Part shown: positions 9,274 to 17,891 of the stretch, piece by piece
How the letters are laid out: every line of letters begins with the position of its first letter
Numbering within the stretch: position 1 is the first letter of the stretch
Origin: Terriglobia bacterium
GTDB taxonomy: Bacteria; Acidobacteriota; Terriglobia; Terriglobales; Acidobacteriaceae
NCBI GenBank assembly: GCA_020073465.1
Contig: JAIQFC010000010.1
Span: 171,254-235,253, forward strand
Direction: 5' to 3'
Length of the DNA stretch: 64,000 bases
The notes under the pieces: generated by a model
What the model was told of the DNA's origin: nothing
Database searches by the model: none
The model's input: only the letters and a program-made list of their open reading frames with translations
Translations under genes and position numbers: made by a program

Positions 9274-11816
9274 AACGCGTGAACAACCTCCGGGACCGGT
9301 ATTGCTACTGCTGACTTGATCCCGTATAGATAATCGCGGTCAATCGTTGATTCCATCTCCCGGAGCACCTCGGGAAGCTCCTTTCCGTCTCTCGCCGCAA
9401 CCAGACGTCCCAGCGCGAGCGAGAGGGAGAGCACCGCATTCATGCCGAGATTCGCCTTTCTCTGCATGATCTGGATCCTTTCCTCGGCGGAGGCGTCTGC
9501 GGAGATCTTGCCTCGCTTTATGGCGAGGTCCAGTTCGAGCAATAGCATTTCCCGATCAAGGTCAACCAGCGATCCTAGCGACGAAATCCTTTGTCCCAGG
9601 AAGCGAGGAGCGAGCACTTCAGTTACGTTGGCCACGGCGTTCAGACAGCCCTTCCCGCCGTATCGCTTAGCCCGCATCCAGAGGTCCGCCAATTCACGAT
9701 TTTCCTTGGCGATCGCATCGGCCTTCAAGTTGCCCAGGAAGCGATAGGTTTTCTCCTTCTCTTTGAAAACGAAGTAATTGGGGAACTTCCGGGTGAGCGG
9801 ACCAGCCTCAATGATGCTGTCCACCAGGTGGATGGCCTCATCCGTGCCAGCCGAGACGCCCAGTGGGGTGGCAGCGGAGAACTTCATGCCGTTGTCGAGC
9901 ATCACTACCACTCCAACGGTCGGTACGCCCGCGTTCGTCGGTTCCTCGTGAGCGGAGATGTCGGCAATGACGAGATCGGGATCGAGTCTCCGAGTGATCT
10001 TTGTACCCTTCTTCGCCATTTCCATGAGTTCGACGATTCTCCCGTATTTGACCAGCCTCTCCGTGTTGGCTCCACCCCCGCACTTGAGGCCGAGCGCACC
10101 AACCGCGAAGCTGATGTCGGCTTCCATCACCTCGTTGGGAGACTTGGACCGGTGAGAGACCACCAAGGCGAGCCCCAACTCCTTCGCCGTACGAGTCGCC
10201 AGCAGGGTCTCACTCAGGGTGCCGATCTGGTTGGCCTTGATTAAGGCAGTGTTGATGAGCCCCTCTTCGGCGCATTTTCGAATCGTGGAATCCTTGGTCG
10301 TAACCAGATCGTCCCCGATGATGAGGATTTCCTGGTCGAGCGCCTTCATGAGTTTCTTCCAACCTTCGTAGTCGTCCTCGGCAAAAGGGTCCTCGAGCGA
10401 AACGATGGGATACTTCTTGACCCAGCGAATATACAGGTCGACCATTTCGTCGGTGCTCAGAACCTTCGGATCCTCGGCTCTCCAGAAGAGGTACTGGCCT
10501 ACTGACTCCTTCTCCCCCGTCTTCTCCCGGTAAGCATTGCTGAGTTCGCTGGCGGCGGGATCGAGCGCGATGCAAACATCCCGGTCGGGAACAAAGCCGC
10601 ATTCCTCGATGGCCTGGACAGCGACTCTTAGTGCCCTCTCTTCCGGGAGCGAGTCGCATTTTTCCCTGGCGTAGGAGGCCACGATGCCTCCTTCCAGGCC
10701 GATGCCCACGAAATTCAGACCTTCCGTGTCCTGGATGATCTGGATCGCCCTGGTTTGCAGCATATTGATGACCCGTTGTGCCTCAATGTAATCCTTGGCG
10801 GTAAGCGGCAGGAACATCAATTCCTGGAAGCTCAAGTTGCCGCCCATCTCCTCGGTGTGACGCCCTCCCTGGATGGAATTCCTGAACTCCCAGGGGGCGA
10901 ACACAATCTTTCCGTCCGGCAGTTCCAGTTCCTGGAGCCGGTGCAGCCGGAGCTTGCGCCTGAGTTCGGCCAACTTTACCGGGCGCTCTTCTTGCGTCGC
11001 GCGAGCCGGTTCCGCGGCCCTCACGTCCGCTGTTCTTGCCGCCGCCTCTCGCTGCCGTTCCCGGAACGCCTTGTATTTTCCTGCGTCCGAGAGCAGGAAG
11101 TCGAAGAGAGCGACAACGCCCACGGTGAACAGGAGTCTCCCCACGTACACCGCTGTCGGAGAAGCGACGCGTAGGCCAAGCAAGATCAGGATGATTCCAG
11201 GCAGAAACGCCATCTGGCTGAGCACCTTGCTCGCCCTCGGGCCGGCCGCCGACACCGCCAGGTTCTGCGTCTTCACGGCCGGGTGGAAGCTCCCCGCCTC
11301 CTTGTGCACTCCCTGGAAAGTTCCGTACGGGATCTTGGCGAACATCTCGAGATACCAGAGCCACCTGCCAAGCAGGCCTTGATTCAGTTTTTGCTCCGCA
11401 GGACCGGCAAGCTCCGGTCTCAGATTGTTGGTTCTCACCGCCGTCAGGTAGTGCCCCATCTCGTGGATGGCGATGTTGGAATGCCATGCCACATACCACA
11501 TCAGAGACGAGATCACGACCTCGATGCTCAGGAACATCTGCCGCAGCACATCGAATCTTGATGCGACGTGGAGCGAAATGCTCAGCAATGAGGTCAGGAA
11601 GGCGGCGTGGAAGGAAACGAGCTTGTGATTGGCAATGATCCAACCACGATCCAAGCGCGGGGTCTCGCTCGATTGCGCGACGAATGCGAAAACACGCTCG
11701 GGAAGGCCGAGAAGAAGCCGACCGACTCCTGTCGAGAGCTGCTTCCAACGGCCGCCGGGATTTCGATAATTAGTGTTGATGAGGAGATCTTTGAATATGC
11801 CGGGGTGCTTCAGCAT
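9270..11816 (-). CDS. Fusion: M50-like membrane metalloprotease domain plus circularly permuted enolase
   Basis: An 848-residue protein. Residues 1-250 form a membrane domain with hydrophobic segments near 66-84, 94-111, 200-218 and 222-242 and a zinc-protease motif HEMGH (118-122), as in M50 site-2-protease-like proteins. Residues 305-605 match the enolase catalytic barrel: QGGRH (His320), FQELM (Glu332), GLEGG (Glu375), ALDPAAS (Asp419), SLEDP (Glu475), GDDL (Asp502/503), IKANQIGTLSE (Lys527), SHRS (555-557) and LKCG (Lys578). Residues 624-848 match the enolase N-terminal cap (AGVPTVGVVV; PLGVSAGTDEA with Ser655; ANLGMNAVLSLSLA; AIPVPEVV), which in ordinary enolase precedes the barrel. The order is therefore permuted and all recognised catalytic residues are kept. 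It is probably a membrane-anchored 2-phosphoglycerate/PEP enzyme; whether the protease part is active is unknown. Confidence 0.85.
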   Translation of the reverse strand: MLKHPGIFKDLLINTNYRNPGGRWKQLSTGVGRLLLGLPERVFAFVAQSSETPRLDRGWIIANHKLVSFHAAFLTSLLSISLHVASRFDVLRQMFLSIEVVISSLMWYVAWHSNIAIHEMGHYLTAVRTNNLRPELAGPAEQKLNQGLLGRWLWYLEMFAKIPYGTFQGVHKEAGSFHPAVKTQNLAVSAAGPRASKVLSQMAFLPGIILILLGLRVASPTAVYVGRLLFTVGVVALFDFLLSDAGKYKAFRERQREAAARTADVRAAEPARATQEERPVKLAELRRKLRLHRLQELELPDGKIVFAPWEFRNSIQGGRHTEEMGGNLSFQELMFLPLTAKDYIEAQRVINMLQTRAIQIIQDTEGLNFVGIGLEGGIVASYAREKCDSLPEERALRVAVQAIEECGFVPDRDVCIALDPAASELSNAYREKTGEKESVGQYLFWRAEDPKVLSTDEMVDLYIRWVKKYPIVSLEDPFAEDDYEGWKKLMKALDQEILIIGDDLVTTKDSTIRKCAEEGLINTALIKANQIGTLSETLLATRTAKELGLALVVSHRSKSPNEVMEADISFAVGALGLKCGGGANTERLVKYGRIVELMEMAKKGTKITRRLDPDLVIADISAHEEPTNAGVPTVGVVVMLDNGMKFSAATPLGVSAGTDEAIHLVDSIIEAGPLTRKFPNYFVFKEKEKTYRFLGNLKADAIAKENRELADLWMRAKRYGGKGCLNAVANVTEVLAPRFLGQRISSLGSLVDLDREMLLLELDLAIKRGKISADASAEERIQIMQRKANLGMNAVLSLSLALGRLVAARDGKELPEVLREMESTIDRDYLYGIKSAVAIPVPEVVHAF

Positions 11817-11983
11817 GGCGTGCTCCAGTGAGACGAGGTTTGTCGAGTTGCTATTCGGCGGTAGCGCTTCTTTTCGTCCGGAGTCTACAGACTCGCTGCT
11901 TTGATTCGAGAGTCAGTTCTGATGAAATCGGCTTGGAACCAATAGGCATTGCTCAGATTCTCTATTGCAGGCGGCTGTCGGTC

Positions 11984-11999
11984 TGTGACTCCCATCACA
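11984..11999. promoter_or_regulatory. CRP/FNR-family-type operator
   Basis: TGTGACTCCCATCACA matches the CRP consensus half-sites TGTGA-N6-TCACA exactly. It lies about 168 bases upstream of the M50-enolase ATG and 238 upstream of the RND adaptor ATG. Confidence 0.6.
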
Positions 12000-12118
12000 G
12001 CTAGGTGAGGCGCTAAGCGCAGGATGGCTGTGTGCGAGCTTCGCATCCCGCCGTGTTCCCGTTCCGCTGCCATTTCAAGAAGGGTCAACCCCCTGGAGTG
12101 CTCAGCTGCACGGTAGTA

Positions 12119-12134
12119 TGTGAGCCGGATCACA
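12119..12134. promoter_or_regulatory. Second CRP/FNR-family-type operator
   Basis: TGTGAGCCGGATCACA is again a perfect TGTGA-N6-TCACA palindrome. It is centred about 110 bases upstream of the RND adaptor ATG at 12237, and 135 bases from the first site. Confidence 0.6.
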
Positions 12135-12236
12135 TAGCCACTATCAACAGTCGGTCCAGAATTATCGAAGCCCCCAGCGGCAGCGGGGGGATACTGTCAC
12201 TGGCCTTCCATTCTGGTCGACTTGGGGGCGGCGTTT

Positions 12237-13454
12237 ATGATTGTGCACCGTATCGGCAGAACTCGTGGAGCATCGCCCCATCGAGTGAGCCGGAAACTGG
12301 CGGCGTGGGCCGCACTTGCGGCTTGCGCCTGGCTGTCGGGATGTTCGCAGGAGAAGGGCGCTCCTCCGGCTGTCCCTGCGGTCCCGGTGCTGGCGGCTGA
12401 CGTCGAGCAGAAGGACATGCCGGTGAACGTGCAGGCCATCGGAGCCGTGGAGGCCCTCTCCACCGTATCCGTGAAGACTCAGATCACAGGAGAACTCACC
12501 GGCGTCTTCTTCAAGGAAGGACAGGACGTCAAGAAAGGGGACCTGCTGTTCACACTGGACAAACGTCCCTTAGAAGCAGAGCTCAAGAAGCAGGAAGCCA
12601 ACCTGCAACGCGATATCGCTCAGGCCAAGCTCGCCCATCTGGAGGCCGATCGTTATGCGGACCTGTTCAAGGCCGGCGTGGTGTCGAAGCAGCAGTTCGA
12701 CCAGGCGCAGGCCAATGCCCAAGCGCTCGATGCCGCTGTCCAAGCGGATAACGCCGCCGTAGAAAATGCGCGTGTGCAGTTGATCTACTGCTCGATCTAC
12801 TCGCCCATCAATGGCCGTACGGGAACGCTGATGATTCACCAGGGCAACATGATCAAGGCGAACGATACTCCCTTTCTGGTGAACATCAATCAGGTCGAGC
12901 CGATCTATGTCACCTTCACAGTGCCGGAACAGTATTTAGCGGACATCAAACGATTCGCCGGTGCGGGTATTTTGCCGGTGAAAGCCACGATCCAGGGGGA
13001 TACCCGGCCAGTCCTCGGGGAGCTCAGTTTTATTGACAACACGGTGGACCAAGCCACCGGAACGATCAAGTTGAAGGGGCAATTCGCAAACGCCGACCGT
13101 CGCCTGTGGCCGGGACAGTTTGTGAATGTCACTCTGACCCTGCACGCGCAGCCCAGTGCGGTCGTCGTACCCTCACAGGCCGTCCAGAACGGGCAGCAGG
13201 GGCAATTCGTTTTTGTAATCCATCCCGATCTGACGGTGGAAGCTCGTCCCGTGATGGTGAATCGCACCAGCAACGGGCAGTCCATCATCGACAAGGGCTT
13301 GACGGCCGGCGAGCGCGTGGTCACAGACGGTCAACTCCGCCTCGTGCCCGGATCGAAGGTCGACATTAGGCCGGCAATTGCTCCTCAGCCCACGTCCGAG
13401 CGGGACCAGTTCCGGGAGCCGCGACCAGATCCCGGCAGGGAAGCACGCTCATGA
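12237..13454 (+). CDS. RND efflux periplasmic adaptor lipoprotein (MdtA-like)
   Basis: Adaptor subunit of a tripartite efflux pump, 405 residues from the ATG chosen at 12237. A TTG 15 bases upstream is less likely. The signal ends in a lipobox LSGC with Cys36, so it should be a lipoprotein. The lipoyl half motifs are split by a hairpin rich in Gln and Ala (QFDQAQANAQALDAAVQADN). YSPINGRTG, VPEQYLADIKRF and the barrel segment RLWPGQFVNVTLTL are typical of MdtA/MexE-like adaptors. It overlaps the pump gene by four bases (ATGA). Two CRP-like palindromes lie upstream. Confidence 0.93.
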   Translation: MIVHRIGRTRGASPHRVSRKLAAWAALAACAWLSGCSQEKGAPPAVPAVPVLAADVEQKDMPVNVQAIGAVEALSTVSVKTQITGELTGVFFKEGQDVKKGDLLFTLDKRPLEAELKKQEANLQRDIAQAKLAHLEADRYADLFKAGVVSKQQFDQAQANAQALDAAVQADNAAVENARVQLIYCSIYSPINGRTGTLMIHQGNMIKANDTPFLVNINQVEPIYVTFTVPEQYLADIKRFAGAGILPVKATIQGDTRPVLGELSFIDNTVDQATGTIKLKGQFANADRRLWPGQFVNVTLTLHAQPSAVVVPSQAVQNGQQGQFVFVIHPDLTVEARPVMVNRTSNGQSIIDKGLTAGERVVTDGQLRLVPGSKVDIRPAIAPQPTSERDQFREPRPDPGREARS

Positions 13455-16400
13455 ACGTCGCGGAGCTGTTCATCAAGCGCCCGGTCATGACTGCGCTCGT
13501 CATGGGGGCCATCTTGCTTTTCGGCGTGATGGGCTACCGCCTGCTGCCGGTCAGCGATCTGCCCAACGTGGATTTCCCCACGATTCTGGTTTCCGCGAGC
13601 TTGCCGGGCGCGAACCCGGACACCATGGCGTCGGCAGTAGCTATGCCGCTGGAGAAGCAATTTTCCACCATCGCGGGTCTGGACTCGATGACCTCGACCA
13701 GCAGCCAGGGATCGACGCAGATCACGTTACAGTTCAGCTTGAGCCGCAGTCTGGACGCAGCGGCGCAAGATGTTCAGTCCATGATCGCCAAAGCGGGGCG
13801 CGATCTTCCGCAGAACATGCCGTATCCGCCGTCCTATCAGAAAGTGAATCCCGCGGATTCTCCCATTTTGTACCTGTCGCTCAGTTCACCGACGATGCGC
13901 CTGTCCGACGTGGACGAGTATGCCGAGACCCTGATTGCGCAGCGGGTGTCGATGATCAATGGTGTGGCGCAGGTAAGCGTATACGGCTCGCAGAAATATG
14001 CCGTGCACGTGAAGCTCGATCCCAAGGCGCTGGCCAGCCGGCAGGTCGGGATGGATGATGTCGCCAACGCCATTGCGAACGGCAACGTCAATCAGCCCAC
14101 AGGCATTCTGTATGGCAAACATCAGGCGTTCGTAGTCCAGGCCAACGGGCAGCTGCGGAGGGCCGCGGACTACGCACCTCTCATCGTCGCCTACCGCAAT
14201 GGCGCCCCGGTGCGACTGGAGGACTTGGCGCAGGTCGTCGACGGCGTCGAGGTCGACAAGACCGCCAGCTGGTATTACGACCGACAAAGGGGCCTGCGCC
14301 GGGCCATCGTGCTGGCTATCCAACGCCAGCCCGGCACCAACACGGTGGAGGTCGTGGACTCCATCCGCAAATTGCTACCCGGCTTCCGCCAGCAGATGCC
14401 GCCCGCCGTTGATCTGCAGATTCTGTATGACCGTTCGGTGTCCATCCGCGATTCGGTCAGCGACGTTCGCTCCACCTTGTTTCTGGCTCTGTGCCTGGTG
14501 GTCCTGGTCATCTTCCTGTTCCTGCGGAACCTCTCCGCCACCCTGATTCCGAGCATGGCGCTTCCCATGTCGATTGTGGGCACGTTCGCGGTGATGTATA
14601 TGCAGGGATTCTCGCTGGATAACCTCTCGCTGATGGCCTTGACCCTTTCGGTGGGTTTCGTGGTGGACGATGCCATCGTCATGCTCGAGAACATAGTGCG
14701 CCACATGGAGATGGGTGAGCGGCCGATGGATGCAGCGTTCCGCGGCGCGAAAGAGATCGGCTTCACGATCATCTCCATGACCTTGTCGCTGGCGGCCGTG
14801 TTCATCCCGGTGCTGTTCATGAGCGGGATTCTGGGCCGGCTCTTGCACGAGTTCGCCGTTACCATCACCGCGGCGATCCTGGTTTCCGGTTTCGTCTCCC
14901 TCAGCCTGACTCCCATGCTGTGCAGCCGTTTCCTGCGCCCCGCGCAGGAAGTCCATCACGGCCGCGTGTACAACGCTTCGGAACGGTTCTTCACGGGGAT
15001 GCTGCGTCTTTACGACCGTACTTTGCGGATCACCTTGAAATATCGCGCTACCACGATGCTGGCCTCGGCAGCGGTCCTGGTCGCCACCGTCTACCTGTTC
15101 CTGATCACGCCCAAAGGTTTTCTGCCCGACGAGGATACAGGTCAGATTTTCGTTTTCACCGAGGGCGCCCAGGGCATCTCCTTCAATGGGATGGTCCAGC
15201 ATCAGCAAGCCCTGAACCAGATCATGGTCAAGATGCCTTGGGTGGATTCGTTCACGTCCACGGCCTCGGGCGGAAACGCGGGGCGCATGTTCGTCCGCCT
15301 CACACCTCGCAACACGCGCAGGTCGGCCATGGAACTGGTGCAGCAACTGCGGCCGGTGCTGAGTGAGGTGCCCGGCATCAACGCCTATCCACAGGTGTTG
15401 CCCCCGATTCGCATTGGCGGCATGCTGACCAAGAGCCAGTACCAGTTTACGCTGCAGACCCCCGACACCCGCGAACTGTACGAACACGCGCCCAAGCTAG
15501 AAAGCAGGCTGCGTACCGATCCCGCGTTCCGCAACTTGTTGCAGGATGTTACCAGCGACCTGCAGATCAAGAATCCGCAGGTGAATGTGGATATTGACCG
15601 CGACAAGGCGTCCTCCCTGGGCATCACCGCGAACCAGGTCGAGGACGCGCTCAATACGGCGTACAGCCAGCGCCAGGTTTCCACCATTTACGCGCCCAAC
15701 AATTCCTATCGCGTGATCACGGAGACGGAAGACCAGTATCAGCTGGATCCTTCGCTGCTTTCGTTGCTCTATGTGCGCTCGACGACGGGGCAACTCGTGC
15801 CGCTGAATACGGTGGCCCGACTCACGTACGACGTTGGCCCGTTAAGCATTAATCACCTCGGGCAACTGCCGGCGGTCACGATTTCCTTCAACCTGCGACC
15901 CGGGGTCTCTCTGGGCGACGCCGTTAAAGCCGTGAATGACGAGGCACAGCGAATGTTGCCAGCGACCATCAGCACCAGTTTTCAGGGCACCGCGCAAGCT
16001 TTTCGCTCCTCGGTCACCGGTTTGGGCATGCTGCTGCTCATGGCTATTCTGGTGATTTACATCGTGCTGGGAATTCTGTACGAGAGCTTCATTCATCCCC
16101 TCACGATTCTCTCAGGATTGCCGTCCGCAGGCTTCGGTGCTCTGCTCACACTCCGATTGTTCCACGTGGATCTCAACCTCTACGCTTTTGTGGGGATCAT
16201 CATGCTGGTGGGCATCGTAAAGAAAAACGCCATCATGATGATTGATGTTGCCCTGGAGAAACAGCGTGCGTCCGGCGAAAGCCCTCACCAAGCCATCTAC
16301 CAGGGGGCGTTGCTCCGGTTCCGCCCCATCATGATGACTACCATGGCGGCTCTGATGGGGACTCTCCCCATCGCGCTCGGGTTCGGCGCCGGCGGAGAAT

Positions 16401-16618
16401 CCCGGCGCCCGCTGGGCTTGGCGGTGGTCGGAGGCCTGGTCTTCTCGCAGTTGCTGACTTTGTACATCACTCCGGTTTTCTACATCTACATGGAATCCTT
16501 TCAGAGCTGGTTGTACAGGCTACGAAAGAGAAACCGAGGACTGACTCCCCCCCTGCCCGCAGTACAGCGTGCACCAGCGAGTGAGGAAGGCATTCTCGAG
16601 CCTGTCAATAAGCACTGA
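13451..16618 (+). CDS. RND multidrug efflux transporter (MdtB/MdtC-like)
   Basis: Full-length inner-membrane pump of 1055 residues, the normal size for HAE1-family RND proteins. It opens MNVAELFIKRPVMTALVMG, has two porter regions and two six-helix blocks, and carries the proton-relay motif LSVGFVVDDAIVMLENIVRH. The second half contains VGIVKKNAIMMIDVALE and the conserved FRPIMMTTMAALMG. The C-terminus ends a short cytoplasmic tail after helix 12. It is coupled to the adaptor by ATGA. No outer-membrane factor follows; instead a decayed kinase fragment is found, so the channel partner must be elsewhere. Confidence 0.95.
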   Translation: MNVAELFIKRPVMTALVMGAILLFGVMGYRLLPVSDLPNVDFPTILVSASLPGANPDTMASAVAMPLEKQFSTIAGLDSMTSTSSQGSTQITLQFSLSRSLDAAAQDVQSMIAKAGRDLPQNMPYPPSYQKVNPADSPILYLSLSSPTMRLSDVDEYAETLIAQRVSMINGVAQVSVYGSQKYAVHVKLDPKALASRQVGMDDVANAIANGNVNQPTGILYGKHQAFVVQANGQLRRAADYAPLIVAYRNGAPVRLEDLAQVVDGVEVDKTASWYYDRQRGLRRAIVLAIQRQPGTNTVEVVDSIRKLLPGFRQQMPPAVDLQILYDRSVSIRDSVSDVRSTLFLALCLVVLVIFLFLRNLSATLIPSMALPMSIVGTFAVMYMQGFSLDNLSLMALTLSVGFVVDDAIVMLENIVRHMEMGERPMDAAFRGAKEIGFTIISMTLSLAAVFIPVLFMSGILGRLLHEFAVTITAAILVSGFVSLSLTPMLCSRFLRPAQEVHHGRVYNASERFFTGMLRLYDRTLRITLKYRATTMLASAAVLVATVYLFLITPKGFLPDEDTGQIFVFTEGAQGISFNGMVQHQQALNQIMVKMPWVDSFTSTASGGNAGRMFVRLTPRNTRRSAMELVQQLRPVLSEVPGINAYPQVLPPIRIGGMLTKSQYQFTLQTPDTRELYEHAPKLESRLRTDPAFRNLLQDVTSDLQIKNPQVNVDIDRDKASSLGITANQVEDALNTAYSQRQVSTIYAPNNSYRVITETEDQYQLDPSLLSLLYVRSTTGQLVPLNTVARLTYDVGPLSINHLGQLPAVTISFNLRPGVSLGDAVKAVNDEAQRMLPATISTSFQGTAQAFRSSVTGLGMLLLMAILVIYIVLGILYESFIHPLTILSGLPSAGFGALLTLRLFHVDLNLYAFVGIIMLVGIVKKNAIMMIDVALEKQRASGESPHQAIYQGALLRFRPIMMTTMAALMGTLPIALGFGAGGESRRPLGLAVVGGLVFSQLLTLYITPVFYIYMESFQSWLYRLRKRNRGLTPPLPAVQRAPASEEGILEPVNKH

Positions 16619-16634
16619 TCCTGACCAGCGGTCG

Positions 16635-16889
16635 TACTCGACTCGGCGCACCTCGTTCCCGGTGCGGCTCTCGGGTTGCTAGGCCGGTTTCGCGGGGAAT
16701 GTTGCGGATACTTTCAACGAGATCGTGGCCGCAAATCAGCAGATGGCGGAAGAACGGAAGCGGGTCGGTCAGGTCGTCGGTAAAGAAGGTCGGATCCGCG
16801 AGCGTACCCGCTTTCACGAATCCCGAGGCGCCTGGGGCGACCTGGAAGGTTCGGTCAATACGCCCACGATGGCGCGAGTCATCCGATGA
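16635..16889 (+). pseudogene. Remnant of a HAMP-domain sensor histidine kinase
   Basis: One reading frame gives SFPVRLSGC, a TAG at 16680-16682, then AGFAGNVADTFNEIVA and VVGKEGRIRERTRF...SRGAWGDLEGSVNT, followed by MARVIR and TGA. This is the repeated HAMP array found at the N-terminus of large hybrid kinases (VADTFNEVVE...VVGKEGKI...GAWADQVNSVNTLI...EVARVI). The internal stop, an apparent loss of about ten residues after SVNT and the missing kinase domain show that it is a dead fragment. It sits directly after the RND pump gene. Confidence 0.72.
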
Positions 16890-17165
16890 ACCGGACGAGG
16901 AGGAGACTGCAGAAGACATGCAGCCGTCGCATGGTCCCAACTTCGCGGACTGGCTGGCTCCCGACGAAAACACGAACAAGGACTTGCTCGCGAGCTTGCG
17001 AACAAAGAAATGTCTGCAGACTGACTTTCGTATTTGTCCGCCCTGCGCACGAAAATCACATCGGTACCGGCAGCCGTTGTATCCCAAACCCGTGGTGCTG
17101 ACCGGAATCGGTGCCTCATTTCCGGTCAGCCACAAGTCTTGCTCACTGACAGCGCCCTGATGCGA
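16890..17165. other. Unassigned stretch between kinase remnant and SYLF gene
   Basis: No gene recognised. Short frames here do not match anything and lack ribosome sites. It may be further decayed sequence. Confidence 0.4.
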
Positions 17166-17891
17166 TTAGTTCTTGTCTTCTTTTGCGTCCTTCACTTCGG
17201 CGATCCGTGCCTGTTGGCCTGCGTCTGACACAGCCTTCAGGAATGCATCCGCGCTTCGGGGAGTTGTTGCCTTACCCGAAAGAACGTTGCGGAACATCAT
17301 GTGCTTGCCGTAAATGGCGCGCGTCGAGTCGTTGTCTTGCTCAACTACCGCACCTTCCAAGGTCAGGCCCGCGAACACGCCCTTCGAGCGCGAGTAAGTG
17401 AGCAATTCAGTGTTCATCTTCCAGTCAGTTCCGGCGGATGCATGACGGCCAACGGGCCCCGCTGCAACTGATCCTTCGCCGGTCAGTTGGAACTTGCTGG
17501 AGAGCAGGTGCTGGAAACCCTGGTCGTTCATAACCAGCATGACCAGATCAACGTCTTCGACGCCGATCTGTAATCCCCAACTCCCGCCGCCCACCGAGAC
17601 GAATGCGGGCGCGCTCCAGCCTTCAGCCGTACGGCACGTGGCCACACCCCGTCCGTGCTTGCCACCAAAGACGAAGCCACCTTTTATCAAGTTGGGCACA
17701 ACGAGGATGCATTTTGCATTGCTCAGCACTTCTTCAGGGATGGCTTTGTCTGGAGTCGCCATAATGGCGTGCAAGACATCGACGGACGAGTTCAGGCGTG
17801 CGACCGAGTCTTCTCGAGCCGAGCCTGCCCACGCACAAGTTCCAACCAGGCCTATGAAGCCCATCAACAACACTGACAGAGTCTTTTTCAT
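17166..17891 (-). CDS. SYLF-domain (Ysc84-like) secreted lipid-binding protein
   Basis: 241 residues with a cleavable signal (MKKTLSVLLMGFIGLVGTCAWA). The mature part carries the SYLF/Ysc84 fold. Markers are the helical start ending IPEEVLSNAKCILVVPNLIKGG, the glycine-rich VFGGKHGRGVATCR, then GGGSWGLQIGVEDVDLVMLV, and the late TYSRSKGVFAGLTLEGA. Bacterial members are periplasmic or outer-membrane associated and are thought to bind lipids; the exact role is unsettled. Upstream, 40 bases before the ATG, lies a 40-base element that recurs before the monooxygenase gene at 57.0 kb. Confidence 0.9.
   Translation of the reverse strand: MKKTLSVLLMGFIGLVGTCAWAGSAREDSVARLNSSVDVLHAIMATPDKAIPEEVLSNAKCILVVPNLIKGGFVFGGKHGRGVATCRTAEGWSAPAFVSVGGGSWGLQIGVEDVDLVMLVMNDQGFQHLLSSKFQLTGEGSVAAGPVGRHASAGTDWKMNTELLTYSRSKGVFAGLTLEGAVVEQDNDSTRAIYGKHMMFRNVLSGKATTPRSADAFLKAVSDAGQQARIAEVKDAKEDKN

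Larger units (their letters stand above)
11817..12236. other. Divergent regulatory region between the M50-enolase gene and the second RND operon
   Basis: About 420 bases with no convincing gene; the short minus-strand frame here overlaps the operator-like sites and has no recognisable product. It contains two perfect CRP/FNR-type palindromes, listed separately, placed so that either or both divergent units could be controlled. Confidence 0.55.

Noticed and set aside
11885..12133. 82-codon frame in the enolase-RND intergenic region
   Set aside because: Overlaps both CRP-like palindromes, has no clear ribosome site and no family resemblance.
14375..15487. 370-codon minus-strand frame inside the second RND pump
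   Set aside because: Antisense to conserved RND sequence; composition rich in His, Gln and Arg is typical of shadow frames.
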